Below are positions 18,692 to 27,939 of a DNA stretch of 64,000 bases, piece by piece. How positions within the stretch are numbered: the stretch's first letter is position 1; each line of letters opens with the position of its first letter. The stretch is from Pseudomaricurvus sp. HS19 (GTDB lineage Bacteria; Pseudomonadota; Gammaproteobacteria; Pseudomonadales; Cellvibrionaceae). The stretch is from positions 496,001 to 560,000 of the forward strand of contig NZ_WVVW01000002.1 of assembly GCF_009857815.1 (NCBI RefSeq), written 5' to 3'. The translations under genes were made by a program, and so were the position numbers. The notes under the pieces were generated by a model. It saw only the letters and a list, made by a program, of their open reading frames with translations. It did not search any database and had not been told where the DNA came from.

Positions 18692-19366
18692 TCAGAGCAT
18701 GCCGCGCTCGGCAAACGAGAGCACCTGCCCCTCCCCCACCACCAGGTGGTCCAGCACCCGGATATCCACCAGCGCCAGCGCCTGCTGCAGGCGCTCGGTG
18801 ATGTGGCGATCCGCCTGACTGGGCTCGGCAACGCCCGAAGGGTGGTTATGGGCCAGAATCACCGCTGCGGCGTTATGGGCCAGGGCCAGCTTCACCACCT
18901 CCCGCGGCCACACACTGGCAGCATCTATAGTGCCCTGGAACAACTCCTCAAACGCCAACAGCTGATGCTGGTTGTTGAGCAGCAGTACGGCAAACACTTC
19001 CCGTGGCCGATGGCGCAGTTCCGCCTGCAGGTAGGCCTTCACGGCGTCGGGGCTGGTAAACCCCATACCCCTCTCCATGGCACTGGCCAGATGCCGGCGC
19101 CCCATCTCCAGCACCGCCTGCAGCTGGCTGAACTTGGCCTCGCCGAGACCCGGCGCCTGGCAGAACTCGCTGCTGGAAGCTTCCAGTATCTGTCGCAGGC
19201 CGCCAAAACGGGTGAGCAGCTCCCGGGCCAGGTCCACCGCCGATTTACCGGCACAGCCGGTGCGCAGGAAAATAGCCAGCAGTTCGGCGTCGGAGAGCGC
19301 CCGCGGCCCCCGGGCCAGCAGTTTCTCCCGCGGCCGCTCCTGCTGCGGCCAGTGTTTGATACTCAT
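18692..19366 (-). CDS. radC: RadC/YicR family JAB-domain protein
   Basis: A 224-residue protein with an N-terminal helix-hairpin-helix region ([14 protein letters not shown]) and a C-terminal JAMM/MPN+ metalloprotease-like fold: [19 protein letters not shown] supplies the His-x-His-x10-Asp zinc site. Despite the name it is not needed for DNA repair; function is unresolved. Divergent from coaBC, in the same neighbourhood as E. coli and Pseudomonas. Confidence 0.94.
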   Translation of the reverse strand: MSIKHWPQQERPREKLLARGPRALSDAELLAIFLRTGCAGKSAVDLARELLTRFGGLRQILEASSSEFCQAPGLGEAKFSQLQAVLEMGRRHLASAMERGMGFTSPDAVKAYLQAELRHRPREVFAVLLLNNQHQLLAFEELFQGTIDAASVWPREVVKLALAHNAAAVILAHNHPSGVAEPSQADRHITERLQQALALVDIRVLDHLVVGEGQVLSFAERGML

Positions 19367-19504
19367 TGCGCTCCTCCCTGAGCGTGACCCATTGGGCTGT
19401 AACAGCGCCGGCTGCGGCGGCGTCCGGGCCGCGGCGACTTCATCGCAACCCGCGGCGATGGTATCTTAGGCGCCGACTATCCCTGCTGCTAGCTGGAAAA
19501 AAGT

Positions 19505-20701
19505 ATGAGCTCCCTCACCAACAAACACATACTGCTGGGCGTGACCGGCGGCATTGCTGCCTACAAGAGCGCCGAGCTGGTGCGTCGCCTGCAGGATCAG
19601 GGAGCCAGCGTGCGGGTGGTGATGACCCCGGCGGCACAGGAATTTATTACCCCCCTGACCTTGCAGGCCCTGTCCGGCAACCCGGTGCACACCACCCTGC
19701 TGGATCCGGAAGCGGAAATGGGCATGGGCCATATCGAGCTGGCGCGCTGGGCCGACCTGCTGCTGGTAGCCCCGGCCTCCGCGGATTTTATGGCCCGCCT
19801 GGCCCAGGGACTGGGCAACGACCTGCTCACCACCCTGTGCCTGGCCACCGCCGCTCCCATCTGCCTGGCACCTGCCATGAATCAGGGAATGTGGCACTCG
19901 CCGGCCACCCAGGAGAATCTGCAAACGCTGAGATCCCGTGGCATAACGCTGTTTGGCCCCGCCGCCGGGGCACAGGCCTGTGGTGATGTGGGCCCCGGTC
20001 GCATGCTGGAGCCCGGCGAGCTGGCTGACCTCACCGCACAGCAATTCAGCAGTGGGCTGCTGGCCGGTAAAAAGGTGGTCATTACCGCCGGCCCCACCCG
20101 CGAACCTATTGATCCGGTGCGTTATATAAGCAACCACAGTTCCGGCAAAATGGGTTATGCCATCGCCCAAGCCGCCGTGGAAGCCGGCGCCCGGGTAACC
20201 CTGATCAGTGGTCCCACACGCCTGCCGGCGCCGGACGATTGCCGCCGTATCGACGTCGAAACGGCAGAGGAGATGCTGGCCGCGAGCCTCGCCGAGCTGG
20301 AAGGTTGTGACCTGTTTATCGCCTCCGCCGCGGTGGCGGATTTCCGGCCAGCGCAACTGGCGGGGCAAAAGATCAAGAAAGGCAGCAGTGACACCATGAC
20401 CCTCGAGCTGGTGAAAAACCCGGACATCGTCAGCACCGTCGCCAGCCACGCTCAACGGCCGGCGGTGGTGGTGGGTTTCGCCGCCGAGACCCAGGACGTG
20501 GTGCGCTACGCCCGGGACAAGCTGCAGCGCAAGAACCTGGACCTGGTGATCGCCAACGATGTATCGAGGGCGGATATCGGCTTCAACAGTGACGACAACG
20601 CGGTGACCCTGGTGTGGCGGGATCGCGAGGAGTCACTGGCGCAACGCAGCAAGGCGCAATTGGCGCGGGACCTGATACAGCACTTTACCCAAACACCCTG
20701 A
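19505..20701 (+). CDS. coaBC: Bifunctional PPC decarboxylase / phosphopantothenoylcysteine synthase
   Basis: A 398-residue fusion. The N-terminal CoaC flavoprotein (about 1-185) shows LLGVTGGIAAYKSAELVRRL, the PAMN motif (CLAPAMNQGMW) and the substrate clamp ACGDVGPGRM. The C-terminal CoaB (about 190-398) has VVITAGPTREPIDPVRYISNHSSGKMG and the lysine loop KIKKGS near residue 290. It performs two consecutive steps of CoA synthesis. In Pseudomonas dut lies between coaBC and algC; here only 71 bases separate them. Confidence 0.97.
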   Translation: MSSLTNKHILLGVTGGIAAYKSAELVRRLQDQGASVRVVMTPAAQEFITPLTLQALSGNPVHTTLLDPEAEMGMGHIELARWADLLLVAPASADFMARLAQGLGNDLLTTLCLATAAPICLAPAMNQGMWHSPATQENLQTLRSRGITLFGPAAGAQACGDVGPGRMLEPGELADLTAQQFSSGLLAGKKVVITAGPTREPIDPVRYISNHSSGKMGYAIAQAAVEAGARVTLISGPTRLPAPDDCRRIDVETAEEMLAASLAELEGCDLFIASAAVADFRPAQLAGQKIKKGSSDTMTLELVKNPDIVSTVASHAQRPAVVVGFAAETQDVVRYARDKLQRKNLDLVIANDVSRADIGFNSDDNAVTLVWRDREESLAQRSKAQLARDLIQHFTQTP

Positions 20702-20772
20702 AGGCCCGATTTCCCCGGGGATAGCAGTTACCGCCGCCTCAGGCAGCAGCGGCAACCAATAAGGATTTTCGC

Positions 20773-23190
20773 GTGGCGATAAGCAAGACCTCTAACAATA
20801 ACAAAGCGGGTACCCAACCCAATCGCAAAGGGGCGCTGCCCCTGATCACCATCCTCTCCCTGCTGCTGGTCGCAATAGCAGTGGGAGCCAGTGGCTGGTG
20901 GACGTATCAGACGCAGGTGGTGGCTGTAGAGCAGCAGCGCCTGCAGGAACTGGTTAAAGAGCAGGCGCAGCGACGGGCACACGCGATCCGCACCTATATC
21001 CGCGAGCAGCAAAAGCAGCTCAACGCTCACGCCCATCGCGATGTGGTGGTGCAGGCCGCCAGCGGCGAGAAGCAGACACACAGCGGTGTCTTGCGCTCCC
21101 TGCAAAAGGCCTACTCCCAGGCCCAAAGCTTTCGCCTGCTGGATCTGCAGCGCCAGGACCGCCTCACCGGGGAGACCGCGGACGACAGCGCCCGGGTTGA
21201 CGGTGAAACCCTGGGCTTCACCGAACTGGATATGATCTACCGTGCCGAGCAGCGCAAGCCGGTGGCTCCCGAAGCGCGGAAAGTGGGTAAGGAGTGGCAA
21301 CTGCTGTTTATCACACCGGTCGCCACTGACGATCAGGCCGAACCGGTGGGAACCCTGCTGGTGATTCTCTCTGCCAACACCCTCAAAAAGAAGCTGGCCG
21401 CCCTTGACCCGCAGCTGGGTCGCACCAGCCTGCTGCGCCGCAGTGGTGGCAAGGCCGTGGTCATCGCGGTGGGTGCCGGCGGTAGCGGCAACAAGGTCAC
21501 CACCCCCGTGCCCGACAGCGTCTGGCAGGTACAATTCCAGGCCTCTCCCATGCTGGCAGCACAGGTGGAAGAGAGCCCATGGCTGTTGGTCGCCGTGCAC
21601 CTGCTGGCGGCGGTGGTGCTGCTGGGCCTGACCTGGTGGATCACCGGACGCCTGGATCCCAATCGCCGCCGGGCTGCGGTGGCAGCAGTGGCAGAGGTGC
21701 CTCTGCAGGGTGACGCCCTGCACGCGCTGCAACTGCGCGAGGATGACCGCGAACTGCTGGGCCTGGCCAAGCGCGACGCGGTGAAGCGGCCTCTCCAGAC
21801 CCCGACCGAACGCGCGGATGTACCTGCCGAAGTCTTCCGCGCCTACGACATCCGCGGCCGCGCCGCCGATCAGATTACCCCGGCGCTGGCGGAGCTGGTG
21901 GGCCGGGCGGTGGCCAGCGAGGCGCTGGCGGCCGGTGACAACAACCTGTTTGTCGCCCGCGACGGGCGCCTCACCAGCGAAGCCTTGACCGAGGCGGTGA
22001 TCCGCGGCGTGCTCAGCACCGGCTGCAACGCCATCGATCTGGGGCTGGTGCCAACTCCCCTGCTCTACTACGCCACCTGCGCCCTGCCCGACAGCAATAG
22101 CGGCATTATGATTACCGCCAGCCACAACCCCGCGCCCTATAACGGCTTCAAAATGGTAATTGGCGGTCGCACCCTGGTGGACGCGGATGTACAGCGCGTT
22201 CGTCAGCGTATTCTCAGCGACGACCTCTGTCGCGGTGCAGGCGAGAAGCGCCAGCTGGATGTCTCCGGCGCCTATATTGATCGCATCCTTGGCGACGTTG
22301 CCCTGGCCGGCGACGTCAAGGTGGTTATCGACGCCGGCAATGGCGTCACCGGCTCAGTGGCCCCGCAGCTGTTTACCGAGCTGGGCTGCGTGGTGGAACC
22401 CCTCTATTGCGAGCTGGACGGCAACTTCCCCAATCACGACCCGGACCCCACCATTGCCGACAACCTGCGCGACCTGATCCAGCGGGTGAAGGAGAGCGAC
22501 GCCGACCTGGGCATCGCCCTGGATGGCGACGGCGACCGCCTGGTACTGGTGACGCCCGCCGGGGAGATTATCTGGCCGGATCGCCTGCTGATGCTGTTCG
22601 CCAAGGATATTGTCAGCCGCAACCCGGGCGCCGACGTACTGTTTGACGTAAAATGCACCCGTGAGCTGAACCAGCTGGTAAGCAGCTACGGTGGCCGCCC
22701 CATCATGTGGAAAGCCGGCCACTCGCAGATGAAGAGCAAGATGCTGGAGACCGGCGCCCTGCTGGGCGGTGAGCTCTCCGGCCACATCTTTATCAAGGAT
22801 CGCTGGTACGGGTTTGATGACGGCATGTACGTCGCGGCCCGCCTGCTGGAGATCATGACCCTGCGGGACCAGGATGCCGACTCGTTGTTTGCCAGCTTCC
22901 CGCTGCCGCCTTCAACGCCGGAGATCCTCGTGCCCGTGGCGGAGTCGCAGAAATTCCAGCTGGTGGACAGGCTCATCAAGGAGGGGGATTTCCAGAACGG
23001 CAACGCCATTACCATTGATGGCCTGCGGGTGGATTTTCCCAAGGGCTGGGGGCTGGTGCGCGCCTCCAACACCTCAGCGGCGCTGACTCTGCGTTTTGAA
23101 GCGGAGAGCGAGGCTGTCCTGCAACAGCTGCAGGGGCTGTTCCGCCGCGAGCTGCTTAAAGTCGACACCACTCTGAACCTTCCTTTTTAA
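20773..23190 (+). CDS. algC: Phosphomannomutase/phosphoglucomutase AlgC with N-terminal membrane sensor-like domain
   Basis: An 805-residue protein. Residues about 350-805 align throughout with P. aeruginosa AlgC: FRAYDIRG, the phosphoserine loop MITASHNP (Ser450), metal loop DGDGDR (from Asp584), sugar loop GELSGH and RASNTS phosphate site. It interconverts mannose- or glucose-1- and 6-phosphates for alginate, LPS or other glycans. Before it are two membrane helices (about 21-42 and 270-292) flanking a periplasmic domain of about 225 residues. Such long AlgC forms occur in relatives; the extra part's role is unknown. The GTG start at 20773 has AAGGA seven bases upstream. Followed by argB after 21 bases. 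A segment across its ribosome-binding site could pair with the sRNA proposed at 27.6 kb. Confidence 0.93.
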   Translation: MAISKTSNNNKAGTQPNRKGALPLITILSLLLVAIAVGASGWWTYQTQVVAVEQQRLQELVKEQAQRRAHAIRTYIREQQKQLNAHAHRDVVVQAASGEKQTHSGVLRSLQKAYSQAQSFRLLDLQRQDRLTGETADDSARVDGETLGFTELDMIYRAEQRKPVAPEARKVGKEWQLLFITPVATDDQAEPVGTLLVILSANTLKKKLAALDPQLGRTSLLRRSGGKAVVIAVGAGGSGNKVTTPVPDSVWQVQFQASPMLAAQVEESPWLLVAVHLLAAVVLLGLTWWITGRLDPNRRRAAVAAVAEVPLQGDALHALQLREDDRELLGLAKRDAVKRPLQTPTERADVPAEVFRAYDIRGRAADQITPALAELVGRAVASEALAAGDNNLFVARDGRLTSEALTEAVIRGVLSTGCNAIDLGLVPTPLLYYATCALPDSNSGIMITASHNPAPYNGFKMVIGGRTLVDADVQRVRQRILSDDLCRGAGEKRQLDVSGAYIDRILGDVALAGDVKVVIDAGNGVTGSVAPQLFTELGCVVEPLYCELDGNFPNHDPDPTIADNLRDLIQRVKESDADLGIALDGDGDRLVLVTPAGEIIWPDRLLMLFAKDIVSRNPGADVLFDVKCTRELNQLVSSYGGRPIMWKAGHSQMKSKMLETGALLGGELSGHIFIKDRWYGFDDGMYVAARLLEIMTLRDQDADSLFASFPLPPSTPEILVPVAESQKFQLVDRLIKEGDFQNGNAITIDGLRVDFPKGWGLVRASNTSAALTLRFEAESEAVLQQLQGLFRRELLKVDTTLNLPF

Positions 23191-23208
23191 CCACGATTTG
23201 CAGGTTGA

Positions 23209-24111
<903 letters not shown>

Positions 24112-24188
24112 TCGCCTGCAAGCGGGAAAACAGCGCCCGGGGGTCGGACGATATCGGCTCCGGCCGCAGCCCCAAAGGATGAATTTTC

Positions 24189-24215
24189 AATCCCGGTCCC
24201 AGTACCGGGATTTTT
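24189..24215 (+). terminator. Terminator after argB
   Basis: AATCCCGGT (24189-24197) pairs with ACCGGGATT (24204-24212), loop CCCAGT, T5 tail. The remaining 227 bases to slmA hold no evident gene; the slmA promoter must lie there. Confidence 0.88.
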
Positions 24216-24442
24216 GTCTTTCGCGCCAGCGCCATGTTGAAGATGGCACTTTAAGCGGCTAGGATTACAGCTTCCCTGGTGTTGTGAATAACAGGCGTGC
24301 AGGCTGTGGGTCCAGCCGCGCATCTCTGCCAAAGGCAAGCTGTGTCTGCAGCTTTCCGCAGGCGGATCACAAACTCTCACCATAACTTCGAACAGCTGCA
24401 CTCTCTTTAAGCGGCTGGCCGGGGATTCTTACAGAAGGCACT

Positions 24443-25057
24443 ATGAGCAAATCAAACACCAAAATTTCCCGCCGCCAGCAGATACTTGAGTCCCTCGCTC
24501 ATATGCTGGAGGTCGCCCCTGGTGCCCGTATCACCACCGCCGCCCTGGCGCGGGAAGTGGGTGTGTCGGAAGCGGCGCTCTACCGCCACTTTCCCAGCAA
24601 GTCCAAAATGTTTGAAGGGCTGATCGAGTTTATTGAAGAGACGCTGTTCAGCCGTATCAACCTCATCACCAACGAAGAGCCGGCGGCACTGACCCGCTGC
24701 TACAAAATCCTCTCGCTGCTGCTCACCTTTACCGAGCGCAACCCGGGTATCACCCGCATTCTGACCGGCGACGCCCTGACCGGCGAAACCGAGCGCCTGC
24801 GCACCCGCGTAGCCCAGCTCTACGACCGCCTGGAGACCCAGATCAAGCAGATCCTGCGCGAAGCGGAGATCCGCGAGGGCATCCGCCCCACCATACCGCT
24901 CACCTCTGCCGCCAACCTGTTGATGGCCGCGGCCGAAGGACGTATTGCCCAGTTTGTGCGCAGTGAGTTCAAACGCCCCCCGACCGAGTGCTGGGACGAA
25001 CAGTGGCCGGTTCTGGTGGACGGCTTTTTCCGTGAGGCTCTGCAGGCGGTTAACTGA
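24443..25057 (+). CDS. slmA: Nucleoid occlusion factor SlmA
   Basis: A 204-residue TetR-family protein. The N-terminal helix-turn-helix reads [38 protein letters not shown], the SlmA signature; the C-terminal part is the dimerisation domain. It binds specific chromosomal sites and blocks FtsZ ring assembly over the nucleoid. It lies downstream of argB as in many gammaproteobacteria, transcribed separately (terminator in between). Confidence 0.95.
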   Translation: MSKSNTKISRRQQILESLAHMLEVAPGARITTAALAREVGVSEAALYRHFPSKSKMFEGLIEFIEETLFSRINLITNEEPAALTRCYKILSLLLTFTERNPGITRILTGDALTGETERLRTRVAQLYDRLETQIKQILREAEIREGIRPTIPLTSAANLLMAAAEGRIAQFVRSEFKRPPTECWDEQWPVLVDGFFREALQAVN

Positions 25058-25141
25058 CGCCTGCGTAGCTGATACCCCTCAACCGGGTCACTGGGAGCGC
25101 TGCAGCGCCCGACGATGGTGGCGGATCAATCCGGAGTGTGT

Positions 25142-25168
25142 GGCAGCGGATCCGGGAGACCCGCTGCC
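25142..25168. terminator. Stem-loop between convergent slmA and dsbA
   Basis: GGCAGCGG (25142-25149) pairs with CCGCTGCC (25161-25168). No T tract, so it may act as a transcript-end stabiliser rather than a terminator. Confidence 0.3.
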
Positions 25169-25184
25169 GGAGGACGGTGCGGTA

Positions 25185-25823
25185 TCAACCTTTCTCGGCG
25201 CGAACCTTCGCCACCAGATAGTCCACCACCTTCAGCATCTCCTCGTGGTTGCCGGCCATGCGACCGCTGACACGGTATTTGCCATCCACCACCACTTCCG
25301 GGGTACCGGTGATACCGTAGCTGCGCGCGCGCGCCTCCGCCTGCTTCACCTGGCTGGTGACGCCAAAGGAGTTAAAGGCCTTCTTAAAGGCTTCACGGTC
25401 GACACCCTGGGAGGCGAAGAAATCTTCCAGCGACTTCTCATCATCCAGCTTCATACCCTGCAGGTTGAGCGCGTTAAACAGTGGCAGGTGCATCTTGTCC
25501 AACACCCCCAACGCCTGTGCTGTGTAGAAGGCACGGGCATGCTCTTCCATATTGGGGCGCCACATGGCCGGTGAGCCACGGAAAACCACATCGCTCTTCT
25601 GTTTGGCCTTCCAGGCGCTGATCAGTGGCTCGAACTGGAAACAGTGGCCACAGCCGTACCAGAACACTTCCGTCACTTCGATCTTGTTGGGATCCAGCGT
25701 GTGCACCGGCTTATTGAGGACAACATAGTGCGTGCCGGCCTCATAGGTCGGCTTGCTGCCTTTGTCTTCGGCACAAGCGACCAGCGCCAGCATGGTGGTT
25801 AACAGAGCGACGACGAAACGCAT
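25185..25823 (-). CDS. dsbA: Thiol:disulfide oxidoreductase DsbA
   Basis: A 212-residue thioredoxin-fold protein. The active site is FWYGCGHCFQFEP (CGHC, Cys at about 58 and 61) and the cis-proline loop is GTPEVVVDGKYRVSG (about residue 166-180). It oxidises cysteines in periplasmic proteins. The signal reads LLTTMLALVACAEDKGSK; LVAC meets the lipobox pattern with Cys17, so this DsbA may be lipid-anchored, unlike the soluble E. coli form. The longest family-like start, ATG 25823, is used. Precedes nothing cotranscribed; cytochrome c4 upstream is separated by a terminator. Confidence 0.92.
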   Translation of the reverse strand: MRFVVALLTTMLALVACAEDKGSKPTYEAGTHYVVLNKPVHTLDPNKIEVTEVFWYGCGHCFQFEPLISAWKAKQKSDVVFRGSPAMWRPNMEEHARAFYTAQALGVLDKMHLPLFNALNLQGMKLDDEKSLEDFFASQGVDREAFKKAFNSFGVTSQVKQAEARARSYGITGTPEVVVDGKYRVSGRMAGNHEEMLKVVDYLVAKVRAEKG

Positions 25824-26008
25824 GGATAAACTCCCTGATTGAGTGGTGGCAACCCGATGCTGCCCCGGGGTGACTTGTTGTGGAAACCGAATGGCAATCG
25901 GAAACAGTTTGATTTGAGCCCGGCTTATTAAACCGGTTCCCTAACGCGACTGCAATTTTTGACGACTGCTGACGGTGTTCGGGAAGTGTGTGCTTAATGG
26001 GCAGGCAC

Positions 26009-26034
26009 AAAAAAAGCGGCCGCAGCCGCTTTTT
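26009..26034 (-). terminator. Terminator after cytochrome c4
   Basis: AAAAAGCGGC (26011-26020) pairs with GCCGCTTTTT (26025-26034), loop CGCA; the minus-strand transcript ends in a run of U. Confidence 0.88.
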
Positions 26035-26049
26035 CGGTCAGAACCCCGA

Positions 26050-26697
26050 TCAGTTGAGGCCGGAGATGAAGTTGGCCAGCGCCTTGATCTCGGCGTCGCT
26101 CAGATTTTTCGCCACGGAACGCATGGTGCGCTGGTCGCCATCGTTGACGCGCGCGCCGGCGCGGAAGTCGCGCAGCTGCTTCTCGATGTAATCGGCGTGC
26201 TGGCCGCTCAGGCGCGGGTAGCCGGCGGGCTCGTTGCCCTGGCCGCGGGGAGAGTGACAGCCGGTACAGGCCGGAGTACCCACATCGGCCTTGCCGGCGC
26301 GGTAGAGGGTTTCACCCAGAGCCAGACCATCCACATCCGCACCGCTGTTGACCCTGACGGTCAGGGGCTTGGCGCCGGCGAGCTGGGTTGTCTTGCTGTC
26401 AAAGAAAGCGGCGATGTCGGCCATATCCTGCTCGGACATACTGTCCAGCAGACCGGTCATCTCCATCACCTGACGATCACCGGCCTTGATGTCGTGCATC
26501 TGCTTAAGCAGGTATTTTTCACCCAAGCCAGCCAGTTTGGGAAAGTTCGGAGCCGGGCTGTTGCCATCGGCACCGTGACAGGCTGCGCACATGGCCGCCT
26601 TACCCTCACCAGCGGCTGCGTCGCCAGCTGCCAGAACCCCCTGAGCCGCTGCAATCAATCCAACAGCCACAATTGCTTGCTTGAAGATGTTTTTCAT
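26050..26697 (-). CDS. Di-haem cytochrome c4
   Basis: A 215-residue exported protein with signal peptide (about 1-23, ending VLA) and two class-I cytochrome c domains, each with CxxCH (MCAACHG near residue 36; GCHSPRG preceded by ACT near 141). Axial Met candidates are present in each half (MTGLLDSM; RTMRSVAKNL). Cytochrome c4 passes electrons from the bc1 complex to cytochrome oxidases; it commonly sits near engB and dsbA in Pseudomonas, as here. Ends at a strong terminator. Confidence 0.95.
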   Translation of the reverse strand: MKNIFKQAIVAVGLIAAAQGVLAAGDAAAGEGKAAMCAACHGADGNSPAPNFPKLAGLGEKYLLKQMHDIKAGDRQVMEMTGLLDSMSEQDMADIAAFFDSKTTQLAGAKPLTVRVNSGADVDGLALGETLYRAGKADVGTPACTGCHSPRGQGNEPAGYPRLSGQHADYIEKQLRDFRAGARVNDGDQRTMRSVAKNLSDAEIKALANFISGLN

Positions 26698-26869
26698 TGG
26701 CTAATCCGTCAAATTTCGTCGTCTGTGAGCATGTATTTGCGGCCGGGAAGCGATCCGGGTACCTACCGGGTTCTGTCCAAGCTACAATGACCGCCGTCCG
26801 GGGGCGGCCAAAAACCGCGACATTATATACGAACCACCCGAAATCTCACTATTTTTGCAGGGTTATGCT

Positions 26870-27517
26870 TTGAGTCGGATCAATTTCAGTACAGCTCTAT
26901 TCACCCAGAGCGCACCCTCCATCCGTGAATGCCCTCCCGAGGAGGGTGCCGAAGTGGCCTTTGCCGGTCGCTCCAACGCCGGCAAATCCAGCGCCATCAA
27001 TACCCTCACGGGCAATCACAAGCTGGCACGCACCAGTAAAACCCCCGGTCGCACCCAGCTGATCAACTTCTTTGCCCTCAGTGAGCAGCAGCGGCTGGTG
27101 GACCTGCCCGGTTACGGTTACGCCAAGGTACCACTGGCGATGAAACAACAGTGGGAGCGCAACCTCTCCGAGTACCTGCGCGAGCGACGCTGCCTGAAAG
27201 GCCTGGTGCTGCTGATGGATGTGCGCCACCCGATGCGGGAATTCGATACCATGATGCTCAACTGGGCGGTAGAGGCCGGTATGCCCGTGCATATCCTCCT
27301 CACCAAAGCGGACAAGCTCAAGCGCGGACCCGCGCAGTCCACCCTGCTGGCAGTACGCAAGCACCTGCAGGAAGCCCAGGTGGACGACCTGGTCAGTGCC
27401 CAGCTGTTCTCCTCTCTCAAGGGCACAGGGCTGGATCAACTGAAACAGAAGCTGGTGAGCTGGCTGCGGATTGAAGAGACCCCCGAAGAGGAAGCGGCGG
27501 AGACACCGGAACCCTGA
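26870..27517 (+). CDS. engB: Ribosome biogenesis GTPase EngB (YihA)
   Basis: A 215-residue GTPase: G1 [12 protein letters not shown]2/switch [14 protein letters not shown]3 DLPGYGYA, G4 LLTKADKL, G5-like FSSLKGTG. Required for 50S subunit assembly. The start is a TTG at 26870 giving (M)[19 protein letters not shown], matching E. coli YihA; an in-frame TTG at 26855 is less likely because AGGG (26859-26862) precedes the later one. The C-terminal 15 residues are acidic. Divergent from cytochrome c4; opposed to polA across the sRNA interval. Confidence 0.95.
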   Translation: MSRINFSTALFTQSAPSIRECPPEEGAEVAFAGRSNAGKSSAINTLTGNHKLARTSKTPGRTQLINFFALSEQQRLVDLPGYGYAKVPLAMKQQWERNLSEYLRERRCLKGLVLLMDVRHPMREFDTMMLNWAVEAGMPVHILLTKADKLKRGPAQSTLLAVRKHLQEAQVDDLVSAQLFSSLKGTGLDQLKQKLVSWLRIEETPEEEAAETPEP

Positions 27518-27562
27518 AACACAGCCGACTCAGTCAATTGTCTGCTGGCACGTAGAAGAAAG

Positions 27563-27676
27563 GCAGAAATAAAAACGCCCGGCAGCATTGGGGGGGACTG
27601 CCGGGCGCAAAAGGGATCGACGATCTTGGGGTCATCGTCGGAGAGAGTGGTAACAAGGTGCAACTACCGCCCTCTC
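27563..27676 (-). ncRNA. Putative ErsA/Spot 42-locus small RNA
   Basis: A candidate transcript of about 114 bases, minus strand, in the 422-base interval between engB and polA. From 5' to 3': a single-stranded-looking leader (GCGAGAGGGCGGTAGTTGC...), hairpin 1 with 7-bp stem CGACGAT/ATCGTCG (27640-27634 and 27624-27618) and loop GACCCCAAG, then a 10-bp terminator hairpin whose loop holds seven C. It ends in UUUUUAUUU. It has its own sigma-E-like promoter and polA is already closed by a separate terminator, so it is a stand-alone unit. The same interval carries spf (Spot 42) in E. coli and the AlgU-dependent sRNA ErsA in P. aeruginosa. Sequence homology to either cannot be claimed by eye. Confidence 0.62.
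27566..27607 (-). terminator. Terminator of the putative sRNA
   Basis: CGCCCGGCAG (27576-27585) pairs perfectly with CTGCCGGGCG (27598-27607), 12-base loop; on the minus strand it is followed by TTTTTATTT. On the plus strand no T tract follows, so it serves the minus strand. Confidence 0.85.
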
Positions 27677-27682
27677 GCATAC

Positions 27683-27710
27683 TAGGACTGCCGTCAGGGA
27701 CAAGAGTTCC
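27683..27710 (-). promoter_or_regulatory. Sigma-E/AlgU-like promoter of the putative sRNA
   Basis: Minus strand GGAACTC (27710-27704), 15-base spacer, GTCCTA (27688-27683). This has the exact spacing of the sigma-E consensus GGAACTT-N15-GTCTAA with mismatches at the last -35 base and in the -10. An overlapping TAGTAT could be a sigma-70 -10, but no -35 fits it. Confidence 0.5.
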
Positions 27711-27800
27711 ATCGTTTCTGTAAATTTCTGCAAATCTTTTCGTCGCGGTCAGACCCGCTCCCCACCCCCCTGCATCGGGGCACTTGCAAAACAGATTGGC

Positions 27801-27829
27801 AAAAAAAAGCCCCGAACTCAGTCGGGGCT
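27801..27829 (-). terminator. Terminator after polA
   Basis: AGCCCCGA (27808-27815) pairs with TCGGGGCT (27822-27829), loop ACTCAG; eight A on the left become a U8 tract in the polA transcript. A second weaker hairpin with a bulge (GTAAGGAGAGCAAGA against TCTTGCTTAC, 27852-27889) sits between it and the stop codon. Confidence 0.88.
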
Positions 27830-27939
27830 AACTTACAATTCCAATAGCAATGTAAGGAGAGCAAGACACCATGAAATATCTTGCTTACTCAGACTGACCG
27901 TCCGTCACTAAGTTCCCACACTATTGTTAAATATTTGTG

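Noticed and set aside
27871-27897. Eight-codon ORF (MKYLAYSD) behind an AAGGAG site on the plus strand
   Set aside because: No gene follows it on that strand that it could control; the sequence is better explained as one arm of a hairpin near the polA transcript end.
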